Below, in pieces: positions 42,592 to 55,828 of a DNA stretch of 64,000 nt. Source of the DNA: JBOFCO01 sp051646105 (GTDB taxonomy: Bacteria > Pseudomonadota > Alphaproteobacteria > Rhodobacterales > Rhodobacteraceae). Each line of letters begins with the position of its first letter. Position 1 is the stretch's first letter. The position numbers were made by a program, and so were the translations under genes. A model generated the notes under the pieces. It did no database searches, was not told where the DNA came from, and saw only the letters and a list, made by a program, of their open reading frames with translations. Location of the stretch: the NCBI GenBank assembly GCA_051646105.1, contig JBOFCO010000238.1, positions 1 to 64,000 of the forward strand, read 5' to 3'.

Positions 42592-43779
42592 CTAGCCAAG
42601 CGCCGCCACGCCCGGCAACACCTTGCCTTCCATCCATTCAAGGAAAGCGCCCCCGGCGGTGGAGATATAGCTGAAATCATCCGCTGCGCCGGCCTTGTTC
42701 AGCGCGGCCACCGTATCGCCGCCGCCCGCTACCGACACCAGCTTGCCCGCGCGCGTCAGGTCCGCCGCCGCCTTTGCCGCCGCATTTGTGGCCGCATCGA
42801 AGGGTGCGATCTCGAAGGCGCCCAGCGGGCCGTTCCAGATCAGCGTGCGACAGGCGGCAAAGACGGTCTTCACCGCTTCAACCGTCTTCGGCCCGGCGTC
42901 CAGAATCATCGCGTCGGCGGGGCAGGCCGTGGCCGCAACCGTCTCGCTGTCCGCCCCGGCCTTGAACTCCCGCGCCACCACGACATCGACCGGCAGATGG
43001 ATCGTGCAGCCCGCCGTCTTTGCCTTGGCCAGAATCTCGCGTGCGGTATCGGCCATCTCGCGTTCGGCCAGCGACTTGCCCACCTCGACCCCCTGCGCGA
43101 CAAGGAAGGTATTGGCCATGCCGCCGCCGATCACCAGATGATCGACCTTGCTGACCAGATTGCCCAGCAGGTCAAGCTTGGTCGAAACCTTTGCACCGCC
43201 GACCACAGCAACCACCGGGCGTTCCGGTTTGCCCAGTGCTGTATCCAGCGCCTTCAGCTCTGCGGCCATCAGACGACCCGCCGCCGCGGGCAGCAGGTGC
43301 GCCAGCCCCTCGGTCGAGGCATGGGCGCGGTGCGCGGCCGAGAAAGCGTCATTCACATAGACATTTCCCAGCGCCGCCATACCGGCCGCCAGCACCGGGT
43401 CGTTCTTTTCCTCGCCCGCGTGAAAGCGGGTGTTTTCCAGCAGCACCACATCACCCGGCTGCATGGCACCAACGGCCGCCTTGGCCGGACCGCCGATGCA
43501 GTCCTCGGCAAAGATCACCTTTTGACCCAATGCCTTTTCCAGCGTCGGCACCAGTTGCTTCAACGACATTTCCGGCACGACCTTGCCCTTGGGCCGGTCG
43601 AAATGCGCCAGCAGGACAGGCTTTCCGCCCTTGGCCAGAATATCCTTCACAGTGGGCACGATCTTTTCGATGCGGGTGGCATCCGTGACGACGCCATTTT
43701 CGACGGGAACGTTGATATCCACCCGAACCAGCACGACCTTGCCGTTCAGCGCCATGTCATCGAGTGTTTTCCAGCCCAT
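42592..43779 (-). CDS. pgk: Phosphoglycerate kinase
   Basis: A protein of 395 aa from ATG 43779 with GGAGGAAC just upstream. Substrate motif [14 protein letters not shown] (residues 19-32), [11 protein letters not shown], the nucleotide-binding [22 protein letters not shown] and the end [13 protein letters not shown]. It makes ATP from 1,3-bisphosphoglycerate. It ends 24 bases from the tannase stop (convergent) without a visible terminator between. Confidence 0.95.
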   Translation of the reverse strand: MGWKTLDDMALNGKVVLVRVDINVPVENGVVTDATRIEKIVPTVKDILAKGGKPVLLAHFDRPKGKVVPEMSLKQLVPTLEKALGQKVIFAEDCIGGPAKAAVGAMQPGDVVLLENTRFHAGEEKNDPVLAAGMAALGNVYVNDAFSAAHRAHASTEGLAHLLPAAAGRLMAAELKALDTALGKPERPVVAVVGGAKVSTKLDLLGNLVSKVDHLVIGGGMANTFLVAQGVEVGKSLAEREMADTAREILAKAKTAGCTIHLPVDVVVAREFKAGADSETVAATACPADAMILDAGPKTVEAVKTVFAACRTLIWNGPLGAFEIAPFDAATNAAAKAAADLTRAGKLVSVAGGGDTVAALNKAGAADDFSYISTAGGAFLEWMEGKVLPGVAALG

Positions 43780-43943
43780 CGCCGTTCCTCCGCAACAAAT
43801 CCTGCCCCTAAACACCTTATTGCGCGGGTGCCGTCAACCGATAGGCGGATTTCTGCTTTCATCGCTGGCCCCGACCGGCTAGGTTCCGCAAGGCTCGCGG
43901 CGGGGACCGCCGCGACAGAAGGCAAGAAGGACGGAGAACAGAA

Positions 43944-44450
43944 ATGGCCGCGATCAAGGATCCGGAAAACGCCATCATCATCACGCTGAAGGATGGCCCC
44001 GTGGTGGTCGAGCTTCTGCCCGATGTGGCCCCGAAGCATTCCGCGCGGATGAAGGAGCTGGCCCGTGCCGGTGCCTATGACAATGTGGTGTTCCACCGCG
44101 TGATCGAAGGGTTCATGGCGCAGACCGGCGATGTCGAAAACGGCAATGCGGAAAAGGATTTCAACATCCGCCGCGCGGGCACGGGCGGATCGAACCTACC
44201 CGATCTTCCAGCCGAGTTTTCCGGCATTCCCCATGATCGCGGAACGCTTGGCGCCGCGCGGTCACAGAACCCGAACAGCGCCAATTCGCAGTTCTTCATC
44301 AACTTCAAGGACAACCATTTCCTGAACCGGCAATACACCGTCTATGGCCGGGTGATTTCCGGGATGGAGCATGTCGACAAGATCACACGGGGCGAGCCTG
44401 CGGCAAATCCCGACCGGATGATTTCCGTCAAGGTGGCCGCCGATGTCTGA
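43944..44450 (+). CDS. ppiB: Peptidylprolyl isomerase, cyclophilin type (cytoplasmic)
   Basis: A protein of 168 aa with no signal peptide. Cyclophilin motifs are VVFHRVIEGFMAQTGD (catalytic Arg), GGSNLPDLPAEF and SANSQFFINFKDNHFLNRQYTVYG in two blocks. It speeds cis-trans isomerisation at prolines. It overlaps the next cyclophilin by eight bases, and the two proteins look like a tandem duplication with separated locations. Confidence 0.92.
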   Translation: MAAIKDPENAIIITLKDGPVVVELLPDVAPKHSARMKELARAGAYDNVVFHRVIEGFMAQTGDVENGNAEKDFNIRRAGTGGSNLPDLPAEFSGIPHDRGTLGAARSQNPNSANSQFFINFKDNHFLNRQYTVYGRVISGMEHVDKITRGEPAANPDRMISVKVAADV

Positions 44451-45057
44451 CGCACGGATCTTTGCAGGCGGGGTTGCCGCCGTTGGCGTCGCGGTCGTTG
44501 CGGCCTTTTTCCTGCTGACCAACGGCACCGCGACAACCGCTGTCGCACAGGACAGTCCCGGACCGAACATGGTGATCGAACTCGGCGGCGCGACGGCAGG
44601 GCAGATCGTTGTCGATTTGCGCACCGACCTTGCACCCAAGCACGTCGAACAGATGGCCGCACTGGCCGCAGAAGGCGCCTATGACGATGTGGTATTCCAC
44701 CGCGTTATCGAAGGCTTCATGGCACAGACCGGCGATGTGTCGAACGGCAAGCGCGGCGGCGATATCTCGATGGCGGGGACCGGCGCATCAACCCGCCCCG
44801 ATCTCCCAGCCGAGTTCACGCCCACGCCCTTCCTTCGCGGGACGGTCGGCATGGCGCGGTCCAATGATCCGAACAGCGGCAATTCGCAGTTCTTCATCAT
44901 GTTTGCTCCCGCCGAGCATCTGAACGGCCAGTATACGGTCGTTGGCCAGGTGATCGAGGGTATGGATGTCGTCGACAAGATCGCCAAGGGCGACCCTGGC
45001 CAGAATGGGCTTGTGGCATCGCCGGACTATATGGCGAAGGTTACCATCCAGAATTGA
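44443..45057 (+). CDS. Peptidylprolyl isomerase, cyclophilin type (exported or anchored)
   Basis: A protein of 204 aa. Residues about 7-26 are a hydrophobic signal or anchor (FAGGVAAVGVAVVAAFFLL), then a linker and a cyclophilin domain with VVFHRVIEGFMAQTGD and NSGNSQFFIMFAPAEHLNG. It probably works in the periplasm. It starts inside the end of ppiB in another frame, so translation is coupled. Confidence 0.9.
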   Translation: MSDARIFAGGVAAVGVAVVAAFFLLTNGTATTAVAQDSPGPNMVIELGGATAGQIVVDLRTDLAPKHVEQMAALAAEGAYDDVVFHRVIEGFMAQTGDVSNGKRGGDISMAGTGASTRPDLPAEFTPTPFLRGTVGMARSNDPNSGNSQFFIMFAPAEHLNGQYTVVGQVIEGMDVVDKIAKGDPGQNGLVASPDYMAKVTIQN

Positions 45058-45086
45058 TAACCGACAACGGCTTGTTACGATAAAAA

Positions 45087-45108
45087 ACGCCACCCCTCGG
45101 GGTGGCGT
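45087..45108 (-). terminator. tyrS terminator, possibly bidirectional
   Basis: ACGCCACCCC/GGGGTGGCGT with a tight loop. On the minus strand it is followed by TTTTTTA, so it mainly ends tyrS. It may also stop the cyclophilin transcript. Confidence 0.85.
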
Positions 45109-45134
45109 TCTGCGCTTCGGAAAGCCCGCCGAAC

Positions 45135-46385
45135 TCAGCCCAGAACAACCAGCGCGTGGCGTTTCTTGCCTGCGGTCAGCTTCACCGGTTCTGCCAGATC
45201 ACCCGCGCCAAGCCGCAGCGCCGCATCCATCGCCGGATCGTCGTTGATCCGCGCGCCGCCTTCGGCGATCAGCCGCTTGGCATCCTTGCCGCTGGCTGCC
45301 AGCCCCGCACGAACGAAAAGCTGCACAATACCGATGCCGTCGCCCAGTTCCTCGGCGCCGATGACAAAGGTGGGCAGATCGTCCCCGATCCCGCCCTTCT
45401 CGAACACCTCTCGCGCAGTGGCCTCTGCCGCTGCCGCCGCTTGCGCACCGTGAAGAAGCGTCGTCGCCAGATTGGCCAGGGTGATCTTGGCCTGGTTGAT
45501 TTCTGCCCCCTGCAAGGCACCCATGCGATCACATTCCTCGACCGGCAGTTCGGTAAAGATCTTCAGGAAACGGCCCACATCGGCATCGGTGGTATTGCGC
45601 CAGAACTGCCAGAATTCATAGGGCGACAGCATGTCGCCGTTCAACCAGACCGCGCCAGCGGCAGATTTTCCCATCTTGCGGCCATCACTGGTGGTCAAAA
45701 GCGGTGTGGTCAGCCCCCAGACCTCATGATCGATCACGCGGCGGGTCAGATCGACGCCGTTGACGATATTGCCCCACTGATCCGATCCGCCCATCTGCAG
45801 CAGACAGCCGTAACGACGGTTCAGTTCAAGAAAGTCATAGGCCTGAAGGATCATGTAATTGAATTCCAGGAACGACAGGGACTGTTCCCGATCCAGCCGC
45901 GACTTCACGCTCTCGAAAGACAACATCCGGTTGACGCTGAAATGCCGCCCGATGTCGCGCAGGAATTCCAGATAGTTCAGATTGTCCAGCCATTCGGCAT
46001 TGTTCAGCATGATGGCGTCGGTCGCCCCATCGCCATAGCTCAGATACCGGGCAAAGACCTTTTGCATCCCCGCAATGTTTTCATCGATCTTTTCCGGCGT
46101 CAGAAGCGGGCGTTCTTCCGATCGGAAGGACGGATCGCCCACCTTGGTCGTGCCGCCACCCATCAGCGTGATCGGCTTGCCACCGGTTTTCTGCAACCAG
46201 CGCAGCACCATGATGTTCATCAGGTGCCCGACATGCAGGCTGGCCGCCGTGGCGTCGTAGCCGATATAGGCGGGCACGATCCCCTTGACCAAGGCTTCGT
46301 CCAGCGCCTGATAATCTGTGCAGTCGGCCAGAAAGCCGCGCTCCATCATCACGCGCATGAAATCCGATTTGGCATGGTAGGTCAT
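45135..46385 (-). CDS. tyrS: Tyrosyl-tRNA synthetase
   Basis: A protein of 416 aa of the TyrRS class I type. HIGH-like motif [19 protein letters not shown], tyrosine pocket [10 protein letters not shown], and KMSKS variant [12 protein letters not shown]-terminal S4 RNA-binding domain ([19 protein letters not shown]) closes the protein. ATG 46385 ([10 protein letters not shown]) is preferred; ATG 46400 adds five residues. It is divergent from anmK. Confidence 0.95.
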   Translation of the reverse strand: MTYHAKSDFMRVMMERGFLADCTDYQALDEALVKGIVPAYIGYDATAASLHVGHLMNIMVLRWLQKTGGKPITLMGGGTTKVGDPSFRSEERPLLTPEKIDENIAGMQKVFARYLSYGDGATDAIMLNNAEWLDNLNYLEFLRDIGRHFSVNRMLSFESVKSRLDREQSLSFLEFNYMILQAYDFLELNRRYGCLLQMGGSDQWGNIVNGVDLTRRVIDHEVWGLTTPLLTTSDGRKMGKSAAGAVWLNGDMLSPYEFWQFWRNTTDADVGRFLKIFTELPVEECDRMGALQGAEINQAKITLANLATTLLHGAQAAAAAEATAREVFEKGGIGDDLPTFVIGAEELGDGIGIVQLFVRAGLAASGKDAKRLIAEGGARINDDPAMDAALRLGAGDLAEPVKLTAGKKRHALVVLG

Positions 46386-46458
46386 TGCGGCTTCGTCCAT
46401 TCTGTTTGGGTGGGATATACCGGGCGGGGCCGGGCAGGGGAAGGGCCAGGGAACAGGC

Positions 46459-47574
46459 ATGGCGAAACGATCAGGGGCGGGGGATCCCTTGCGGGCCCTG
46501 GGCTGCATGTCGGGCACATCGCTCGACGGGGTGGATGCCGCCGAAATTGTCACAGACGGGCACCGGATCGTGGATTTTGGTGCATCGGCCTATCTGCCAT
46601 ACACCGAACCCGAACGCGCGATCCTGCGCGCGGCGCTGGGCCAGTGGCCCGGCGGGGCCGATGTGCCCGCCGCTGCCGAGGTTGTGGAAACCGCACATGC
46701 CCGCCTGCTGTCCGGGTTTGTCAGACCGGAAGTCATAGGCTTTCATGGCCAGACGCTGGCACATGATCCGGCAGGTCGCGGAACGCATCAGGCAGGTGAC
46801 GGCAGCATTCTGGCCGAAATTCTTGGCGCCCCGGTCGTCTGGGATTTCCGGTCTGCCGATGTGCGGCTGGGCGGGCAGGGCGCGCCACTGGCCCCGTTTT
46901 TTCACTTTGCCTGCGCGCGGTGGATCGGCGCGGACGTCCCGATCGCCTTTCTGAACCTGGGCGGCGTTGGCAATGTCACCTGGGTCGACCCGACGCAGCC
47001 CGCGCCAGAAGTGCCGGGGGCTTGCCTTGCCTTTGATACCGGCCCGGCCAACGCCCCGATCAACGACCTGATGCGGGCGCGGCTTGGAATGGATCAGGAT
47101 CGGGGCGGCGCGCTGGCTGCGACGGGCACCCCGGATGAGGCGGTCGTCACAGACTTTCTGGAACATCCCTTTTTCTTCCGCATTCCCCCGAAATCGCTGG
47201 ACCGGAACGACTTCCACGGGCTTCTGGATGCCGTCGCGCGCCTGTCGGACGCCGACGCTGCCACCACGTTGACCCTGGCCGCCGCCCGTGCCGTGCTGCG
47301 CGGTGCCGAGCATTTCCCGCAGATGCCCGCACAGGTTCTTGTGACGGGCGGCGGGCGGCATAACGCTACACTGATGGCCATGCTGGCGCAGGCTCTGCCC
47401 TGCAACGTGGAACCGGTGGAAACGGTGGGCCTTGATGGCGACATGCTGGAGGCGCAGGCCTTTGGCTATCTGGCGGTCCGGGTGCTGCGCGGCTTGCCGA
47501 CATCCTGCCCGACGACAACTGGCGTCGCCGCCGCAGTCGGTGGCGGCACGATCAGTTCGCCACCCCAAGGGTGA
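46459..47574 (+). CDS. anmK: Anhydro-N-acetylmuramic acid kinase
   Basis: A protein of 371 aa. ATP and sugar motifs are [16 protein letters not shown] near the start, [34 protein letters not shown], and [14 protein letters not shown]; the end is [10 protein letters not shown]. It cleaves and phosphorylates 1,6-anhydroMurNAc in cell-wall recycling. It ends 14 bases from the stop of the convergent rarD gene. Confidence 0.94.
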   Translation: MAKRSGAGDPLRALGCMSGTSLDGVDAAEIVTDGHRIVDFGASAYLPYTEPERAILRAALGQWPGGADVPAAAEVVETAHARLLSGFVRPEVIGFHGQTLAHDPAGRGTHQAGDGSILAEILGAPVVWDFRSADVRLGGQGAPLAPFFHFACARWIGADVPIAFLNLGGVGNVTWVDPTQPAPEVPGACLAFDTGPANAPINDLMRARLGMDQDRGGALAATGTPDEAVVTDFLEHPFFFRIPPKSLDRNDFHGLLDAVARLSDADAATTLTLAAARAVLRGAEHFPQMPAQVLVTGGGRHNATLMAMLAQALPCNVEPVETVGLDGDMLEAQAFGYLAVRVLRGLPTSCPTTTGVAAAVGGGTISSPPQG

Positions 47575-47588
47575 CCCGAGCCCCCGTA

Positions 47589-48497
47589 TCAGCGTCGACC
47601 GGCCCTTTGCAGTATAGGCACGGTATAAAGTGCCAGCGCCACCCAGATCATCGGAAAGGCGATGGCCCGGGCCGTTCCAAACGGTTCCCGGAATACCAGC
47701 ACCGCGATCAGCGCGATCATGGTCGGCGTCAGATATTGCATCATGGCGATGGTCGACAGCCGCAGCGCCCGCGCGCCGTTGGCGTAAAGCATCAGCGGCA
47801 CGGCTGTGATCACCCCGGCACAGGCCAACAGCAGCGTGTCTGTGGAATTGCCCTGCAGAAAATGACCGCCGCCCCGCCAGAAAATCCAGCCCAGATAGGC
47901 GATTGCAAGCGGCGCCAGCAGCAAGACCTCCAGAAAGAAGCCCTGATTGGGCCCGATGGGCAGCGCTTTCTTCAGATAGGCATAAAAGCCCCAGGAAACG
48001 GTAAGCCCTAGGGCAACCCAGGGCGGACGCCCCGCATCAAACGCCAGTATGGCAACCGCCAGCCCGACCAGCGCCACCGCCGCAAGCTGAAGCCCGGTCA
48101 TGCGTTCCTTCAGCAGAACCCGCCCCAGCAGCACGCTGAACAGCGGGTTGATGTAATAGCCAAGGGCTGCATCCAGGGCGTGACCCGCCCCGATGGCCCA
48201 GACATAAATCCCCCAGTTGACCGAAATCAGGGCGGCTGTCAGCGCCGCCATGCCCAGTGTCCGTGGATTGCGCAGGGCCGTCCGCAGATCGCCCGTCCGC
48301 CCAAGCCAGATCAGGATGATCCCTGCAACCGGCAGCGACCACAGGATGCGGTGCGCGATGACTTCTGCCGGGCTGACGTGGGCCAGTGCCTTCATGTAAA
48401 GCGGCAGCACGCCCCAGGCCAGATAGGCCCCCAGCGCAAAAGCAAAGCCGCGCGGGCTGTCACGGTCTGCCGGGAGGGGAGGGTCACTCTGCGTCAT
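47589..48497 (-). CDS. rarD: EamA family transporter RarD
   Basis: A protein of 302 aa with ten membrane segments in two EamA halves. RarD features are GAYLAWGVLPLYMKALAHVS near the start, HRILWSLP, and ISVNWGIYVWAIGAGHALD, then LGYYINPLFSVLLG. RarD-type proteins are drug/metabolite exporters; chloramphenicol sensitivity is the only classic phenotype. The substrate is unknown. Confidence 0.9.
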   Translation of the reverse strand: MTQSDPPLPADRDSPRGFAFALGAYLAWGVLPLYMKALAHVSPAEVIAHRILWSLPVAGIILIWLGRTGDLRTALRNPRTLGMAALTAALISVNWGIYVWAIGAGHALDAALGYYINPLFSVLLGRVLLKERMTGLQLAAVALVGLAVAILAFDAGRPPWVALGLTVSWGFYAYLKKALPIGPNQGFFLEVLLLAPLAIAYLGWIFWRGGGHFLQGNSTDTLLLACAGVITAVPLMLYANGARALRLSTIAMMQYLTPTMIALIAVLVFREPFGTARAIAFPMIWVALALYTVPILQRAGRR

Positions 48498-48588
48498 GGG
48501 TGGTCCGGGCTGTCCGGTCCCCGGCTATCCTGACCGTTCGGGTGACGCCATGACAAACTTGTGCCCGGCACAATCCGGCCTGAAAAAA

Positions 48589-48613
48589 CGGGAAGGCGAT
48601 GGCCGCCTTCCCG
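48589..48613 (-). terminator. Terminator of the DUF1097 gene
   Basis: CGGGAAGGCG (48589-48598), loop ATGGC, CGCCTTCCCG (48604-48613), followed on the minus strand by TTTTTT. Confidence 0.85.
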
Positions 48614-48637
48614 TATCGTTATGTCTCAGCCAAGCTG

Positions 48638-49132
48638 TCAGGCCGATTTGGCCATGCTGCCCGCCACCTTTTCTGACACGAAGCCAAAGATATTGCCGAC
48701 GATCATTGACGCCAGAACCAGCAGGGCCGATTTGCCCAGCGCGCCAGGCTCGCCGATGGCAACGCCCGTCAGCAGGCAGAAGGCCGCCGTCGAGGCATAG
48801 CCATAGACAGCCGCCGGAATGGTCGCCAGCGCAGGCAGATGCGCACCCAGAACCAGACCTACAACCGAAATGCCGACGATGATCGATGTTACAAGAACCG
48901 AACCGCCGACCTTGGCGATGATGAACAGGGTAATGGCCGCAACCAGAACACCCCATGCGTGGTTGATCGCAGACTTGGTCAGACCGTCGGCCTTGCCGCC
49001 GGTGTGATAAAAGCTGCCCCAACCGATGAACAGCGCCCAGACCTGAAGGCCAAGCGTGGTGCCAAGGCACAGATAAGTGGCGACGGCGGCAAGGATGCCG
49101 ATGGAAATCGCCAGAGCGGTGATGATATGCAT
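48638..49132 (-). CDS. DUF1097 membrane protein
   Basis: A protein of 164 aa with five or so hydrophobic segments: MHIITALAISIGILAAVATY at the start, WALFIGWGSFYHTGGK (family signature), NHAWGVLVAAITLFI, and ALLVLASMIVGNIFGF. DUF1097 proteins are putative transporters or channels of unknown substrate. GGGAGG lies seven bases before ATG 49132, favouring it over longer starts. Confidence 0.85.
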   Translation of the reverse strand: MHIITALAISIGILAAVATYLCLGTTLGLQVWALFIGWGSFYHTGGKADGLTKSAINHAWGVLVAAITLFIIAKVGGSVLVTSIIVGISVVGLVLGAHLPALATIPAAVYGYASTAAFCLLTGVAIGEPGALGKSALLVLASMIVGNIFGFVSEKVAGSMAKSA

Positions 49133-49259
49133 ATGTCCCTCCCATTTAGCCGCCGCCACTTCCCGTGGCAGGTCGGCGGGCTGGACATTAGGTCGCATCC
49201 GGGCTTTGCCAAATGCGACCTTCGTTTCTCAGACGTTGGTCTCTACGACCCCTTCCGGA

Positions 49260-51522
<2,263 letters not shown>

Positions 51523-51529
51523 GCCCTGC

Positions 51530-51952
51530 TTAGCCCGGCTTTTTCGGATCGCGCGGAACCCCGTACAGTTCCAGCCTGTGACCCATCAGCCGATAGCCCA
51601 GCTTTGCCGCGATGCGTTCCTGCAGCGCCTCGATGTCGGGATCCACGAATTCGATCACGCTGCCCGTTTGCAGGTCGATCAGATGGTCATGGTGTTCGCG
51701 TTCTGCATCCTCGTACCTTGCGCGGCCGTCACCAAATTCCAGCCTGTCCAGAATCCCCGCTTCCTCGAAAAGCTTGACGGTCCGATAGACGGTCGCGACG
51801 GAAATGCGCGGATCAAGCGCTGCTGCGCGGGCATGCAGCACCTCGACATCGGGGTGGTCCTGCGCCTGTTCCAGAACTTCAGCGATCACACGGCGCTGTC
51901 CGGTGACGCGAAGCCCCTTTGCCTCGCAGCGCGCGATGATGCTGTCTGTCAT
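51530..51952 (-). CDS. Fur family metalloregulator (possibly Mur-type)
   Basis: A protein of 140 aa from ATG 51952 (MTDSIIARCEAKGLRVTGQR). Winged helix with RVTGQRRVIAEVLEQAQDHP and ISVATVYRTVKLFEEAGILD. Metal site HHDHLIDLQTGSVIEF. The C-terminal CxxC pairs of enterobacterial Fur are absent. In alphaproteobacteria such proteins often work as Mur, sensing manganese. No Fur or Mur box was recognised nearby. ATG 51982 is an alternative start. Confidence 0.88.
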   Translation of the reverse strand: MTDSIIARCEAKGLRVTGQRRVIAEVLEQAQDHPDVEVLHARAAALDPRISVATVYRTVKLFEEAGILDRLEFGDGRARYEDAEREHHDHLIDLQTGSVIEFVDPDIEALQERIAAKLGYRLMGHRLELYGVPRDPKKPG

Positions 51953-52048
51953 TCTCGGGCTGCTCCGTCCGGCCATGTCCATGGCCGCAGATGGCCATGG
52001 CGAAGCACAAGATTATCCAGCAGCGGCGGGCACCGCAACCATGCTGGG

Positions 52049-52750
52049 TCAGCTCTTGCCGGGCATCGTCACATCTGCCCAGACCGGCAGGTGGTCCGAC
52101 GCCACGCGCGCCTCTCCCTGGCGATAGACGCCCTGATCGCGCACTTTTACCCCGTCACTCAGCGCGATCCGGTCCAGTGCCGCCACCGGCATCGAGGCAT
52201 GGAAACTGCGCCCCGGGGTCAGCACCTTGAACTCAGGCAGATGCAGGTCAAGCCCGCCCGCGCCCGACCAGTCGTTGAAATCGCCCATCATCACGGTGGT
52301 CATCGGATGCTGTGCGGCCAGCCAGGCGCGCAGCCGCCCGATCTGGCCCAGCCGGTCGCCACGGCGAAGGCCCAGATGGACGGCGACGACACGAAACCGT
52401 GCCCGTCCCAGATGCAAGTCAACAGACAGTGCCCCCCGCGGCTCCAGCCCCGGCAGGTCAATCTGGTGCACTGCGTCAACCTCGGCTTCCTTTCGGGCAA
52501 GGATGGCATTGCCATGCCAGCCGACATTGGTCCCCAGGGCAGGCAGGGGCAGCACCTTGTAATGTGAATGGCTGTCGACCATCGAAGCGGGCAGCGCAGC
52601 GGGGCGGGTGCCCATGCGCTTGTCCGCTTCCTGAAGGGCAACCACATCGGCATCGATCCCGACCAGAACACGCAAGGTGCGGTCGGGTTGCCGTCGCCAG
52701 TCAAGGCCGACACATTTCCTGATGTTGTAAGTCGCAAGCCGAAGATCCAT
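52049..52750 (-). CDS. Endonuclease/exonuclease/phosphatase (EEP) family protein
   Basis: A protein of 233 aa. EEP motifs in order: LATYNIRKCVG at the start, VVALQEADKR (metal Glu), VAVHLGLRRGDR, VMMGDFNDW and the final ASDHLPVWADV with catalytic Asp-His. The fold hydrolyses phosphodiesters in nucleic acids or lipids; which one is not decidable. No signal peptide. It is divergent from the DUF2238 gene. Confidence 0.88.
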   Translation of the reverse strand: MDLRLATYNIRKCVGLDWRRQPDRTLRVLVGIDADVVALQEADKRMGTRPAALPASMVDSHSHYKVLPLPALGTNVGWHGNAILARKEAEVDAVHQIDLPGLEPRGALSVDLHLGRARFRVVAVHLGLRRGDRLGQIGRLRAWLAAQHPMTTVMMGDFNDWSGAGGLDLHLPEFKVLTPGRSFHASMPVAALDRIALSDGVKVRDQGVYRQGEARVASDHLPVWADVTMPGKS

Positions 52751-52816
52751 GCGCCCGGATATAGGACAGCCCCTGCCTCGCTTGAAAGGGGGCATATGCG
52801 CCTCTAGACTCCCTTC

Positions 52817-53464
52817 ATGGACTTTCGCGTCATTACATCGCAGCCCCTTGCCGTGCTGGCCATCTGGTTGGTCCTGCTGGCAGAGTTCTGCGCCTCTCTG
52901 TGGGAACGGCAATGGCCGCTGGCCTTTGTCGCGCTGGCGACCTTTGTGCTGACGCTGTTGCCGCGTGTGGTCGTGGGCTGGTTTTCGATCCGGCTGCCGA
53001 CATCCTTCCTTGTCGGGATAACCGTTTTTATCTTCTGCACGATCTTTCTGGGGGAAGCGTTCGATTTCTATAACAGATACTGGTGGTGGGATGCGGCGCT
53101 GCACTTCGGATCGGCGCTTGGATTCGGCCTGATCGGTTTTCTGCTGGTCTTCATGATGTTCGACGGTGACAATCACCGCGCCCCCGCACTTTCCGTAGCC
53201 TTCTTCGGCTTCTGCTTTGCCATGACCATCGGTGCGTTGTGGGAGGTGTTCGAATTCGCAATGGATCAGCTTTTCGGCATGAACATGCAGAAATCCGGCC
53301 TGCGCGACACGATGGGCGACCTGATCGTCGATGCGCTTGGCGCATTCATCGGGGCTGCGGCAGGCTATCTTTATCTTCGCGGTGGTCGTGGCCGCGGGCT
53401 GACGGGGGCAATTTCAGCATTCGTCGGACAGAACCGCCGGTATTTCCGCAGGAACCGGCGCTGA
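52817..53464 (+). CDS. DUF2238-like integral membrane protein
   Basis: A protein of 215 aa with six hydrophobic segments. Family-like features: WWWDAALHFGSALGFGLIGF, then GALWEVFEFAMDQLFGMNMQ and SGLRDTMGDLIVDALGAFIG. The charged patches between helices recall E. coli YjdF. The last 30 residues are strongly basic (QNRRYFRRNRR). Function unknown. It ends 12 bases from the convergent selO stop. Confidence 0.75.
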   Translation: MDFRVITSQPLAVLAIWLVLLAEFCASLWERQWPLAFVALATFVLTLLPRVVVGWFSIRLPTSFLVGITVFIFCTIFLGEAFDFYNRYWWWDAALHFGSALGFGLIGFLLVFMMFDGDNHRAPALSVAFFGFCFAMTIGALWEVFEFAMDQLFGMNMQKSGLRDTMGDLIVDALGAFIGAAAGYLYLRGGRGRGLTGAISAFVGQNRRYFRRNRR

Positions 53465-53475
53465 CAGGTATCCGG

Positions 53476-54885
53476 TCACGTTCCGCAGAACGTGGCCTGC
53501 ACGATCTCATCGGGCAGCGGGGCCGCGCGCAGGTCATCATGTTCAGGATTGTCGGCGAAAGGATCGGAAAGCGCCGTGTTCAGCCGGTGGAATGGCGCGA
53601 AATCTCCCGTCACGGCGGCGGCGATCATCGCCTCGATCCGGTGATTGCGGGGAATGATTGCCGGATTTGTTGCGCGCATCAGTTTCTGCGGGCTGCCTTC
53701 GGCTTCGTGGGCCAGGCGGGCTTTCCAGTCGGCTTCCCATACCGTGAAGGGCGCATGATAATCGAACTCCGCCTCGGCGGTGCCGTCGCACAGACCCCGG
53801 AACACCCGCGTGAAATCCGCACCGTCATCGGCCATCACCGACAGCAGGTTTTCGATCAGCGCGCGATCCGCCTCTGTTGCCGAGACCAACCCGATTTTTG
53901 CGCCAAAGCGCCGCAGCCATTCCCCCTGATAATGGGCGGGAAACTCCGCCAGAACGGCTTCGGCCTGCGCCACCGCCGCATCCTCATCCCCCATCAGCGG
54001 CAGCAAGGCCGATGCAAGTTGCGCCAGATTCCACAAGGCAATCTGTGGCTGGTTGACATAGGCGTATCGCCCGTAACGGTCGATCGAGGAAAATACCGTC
54101 TGCGGATGATAGGCATCCATGAAGGCGCAGGGGCCGTAATCGATGGTTTCCCCCGACACTGCCATGTTGTCGGTGTTCATCACCCCGTGGATGAAACCAA
54201 GCGCCATCCACTGCGCGACCAGCCCCGCCTGCGCGACCATCACCGCACGCAGCAACCCAAGGGCATCGCCCGCCTGCGGGTGGTGCCGTGCAATGACATG
54301 ATCGGTCAGCAGTCGCAGCCCGTCCGTATCGCCGCGTACGGCAAAATACTGGAAAGTTCCGATGCGGATATGGCTTGCGGCCACGCGTGTCAGCACTGCG
54401 CCGGGCAGGGCGGTTTCCCGAAATACGGTTTCTCCCGTCGCTACGGCCGCCAATGCGCGTGTCGTGGGCACGCCAAGCGCTGCCATTGCTTCCGACACCA
54501 CATATTCCCGCAACACCGGCCCCAGCCACGCCCGGCCATCGCCACGACGCGAAAACGGCGTCTGCCCCGCGCCCTTCAATTGCAGGTCGAACCGGGCGCC
54601 GTCGGGGGCGACGACCTCCCCCAGCAGCACGGCGCGGCCATCGCCCAGTTGCGGGACAAAATTGCCGAACTGATGCCCGGCATAGGCCTGCGCAATCGGT
54701 TCCGCGCCAGGCGGCACGCCATTGCCTGCCAGCCAGCCGACCGACAGATCCGAAAGATCAATGCCAAGTCCTCGGGCCAGCGTATCGTTCACGGCGATCA
54801 AGGATGGTTCCGATACGGGCACCGGGGCTTGACGGGCAAAGAACCGGTCGGGCAGGCGGGCGTAGCTGTTGTCAAAAGCGATCAT
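53476..54885 (-). CDS. selO: Protein adenylyltransferase SelO (YdiU)
   Basis: A pseudokinase-fold AMPylator of 469 aa. Motifs are [40 protein letters not shown] with the nucleotide-binding lysine, [15 protein letters not shown] and DYGPCAFMD. It ends with the family's TFCGT. SelO transfers AMP to redox-related proteins. It lies four bases after the nucleoside hydrolase on the same strand. Confidence 0.95.
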   Translation of the reverse strand: MIAFDNSYARLPDRFFARQAPVPVSEPSLIAVNDTLARGLGIDLSDLSVGWLAGNGVPPGAEPIAQAYAGHQFGNFVPQLGDGRAVLLGEVVAPDGARFDLQLKGAGQTPFSRRGDGRAWLGPVLREYVVSEAMAALGVPTTRALAAVATGETVFRETALPGAVLTRVAASHIRIGTFQYFAVRGDTDGLRLLTDHVIARHHPQAGDALGLLRAVMVAQAGLVAQWMALGFIHGVMNTDNMAVSGETIDYGPCAFMDAYHPQTVFSSIDRYGRYAYVNQPQIALWNLAQLASALLPLMGDEDAAVAQAEAVLAEFPAHYQGEWLRRFGAKIGLVSATEADRALIENLLSVMADDGADFTRVFRGLCDGTAEAEFDYHAPFTVWEADWKARLAHEAEGSPQKLMRATNPAIIPRNHRIEAMIAAAVTGDFAPFHRLNTALSDPFADNPEHDDLRAAPLPDEIVQATFCGT

Positions 54886-54889
54886 GATC

Positions 54890-55828
54890 CTACAGCCGTG
54901 CGATCCGTTCGGTCAGCAGCGCGAAAAATCCGTCCCGGTCGACCGAACCGATGAAAAGGGCATTCGCGTCGCGGCCGGAAACACGCCACCAGTCAGCCAC
55001 TGTCATCCCCAAAGTGTATTCTCCGGTGGTCTCGATCACCACATTGATGTGGCGACCCTCGAACAGCTCAGGTTTCAGCAGATAGGCGATCACGCAGGGA
55101 TCGTGCAGCGGGGCGCCTTGGCTTCCATACTTGGCGGTGTCAAAGCGTTCAAAGAAATCGGTCCAGCTTGCCACGGCCCGACCGGTTTCTGAACCAAGAC
55201 CGCGCATCTGTTCCACCCAGGTCCGGCTGGTCAGCGCCTTGTGCGTTACATCCAACGGCATGACAACAAGGGGTATTCCGGATTTGAAAACGATATCAGC
55301 TGCTTCCGGATCGACATAGATGTTGAATTCTGCCGCCGGGGTAATATTGCCGACCTCGAAATACGCGCCGCCCATCAACACGATTTCCGCGATGCGGGGG
55401 GCGATGTCCGGGGCCTTTTGCAAGGCCTTCGCGATATTGGTCAACGGCCCAAGCGGACAAAGCGTGACGCTGCCCGCCGGTTCGCGACGCAGCGTTTCAA
55501 TGATGAAATCGACGGCGTGGCCATCTTCCAGCGGCATGGCCGGATCCGGCAGGGTGATGCCGTCCAGCCCGGTTTTGCCATGAACATGTTCTGCCGTGAC
55601 CAGTTTCCGCTTCAGCGGTGCATCGCAGCCCGCAAAAATGCGCATGTCGGGCCGCCCGGCCAGTTCGCAGATCACCCTCGCGTTCCTGACCGTCAGCGGC
55701 AACGGCACATTTCCTGCGACGCAGGTGATGCCCAGAACCTCCAGCTCCGGGCTGGCCAGCGCCAGCAGGATCGCCACGGCGTCATCCTGCCCCGGATCGG
55801 TATCGATGATGATCTTGCGCGCGGTCAT
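54890..55828 (-). CDS. Nucleoside hydrolase (IunH family)
   Basis: A protein of 312 aa with the calcium site of the family, [19 protein letters not shown], at the start, then [52 protein letters not shown] and the late [14 protein letters not shown]. It cleaves ribonucleosides to base and ribose. Purine or pyrimidine preference is not clear. Its ATG overlaps the stop of a small upstream ORF (ATGA). Confidence 0.92.
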   Translation of the reverse strand: MTARKIIIDTDPGQDDAVAILLALASPELEVLGITCVAGNVPLPLTVRNARVICELAGRPDMRIFAGCDAPLKRKLVTAEHVHGKTGLDGITLPDPAMPLEDGHAVDFIIETLRREPAGSVTLCPLGPLTNIAKALQKAPDIAPRIAEIVLMGGAYFEVGNITPAAEFNIYVDPEAADIVFKSGIPLVVMPLDVTHKALTSRTWVEQMRGLGSETGRAVASWTDFFERFDTAKYGSQGAPLHDPCVIAYLLKPELFEGRHINVVIETTGEYTLGMTVADWWRVSGRDANALFIGSVDRDGFFALLTERIARL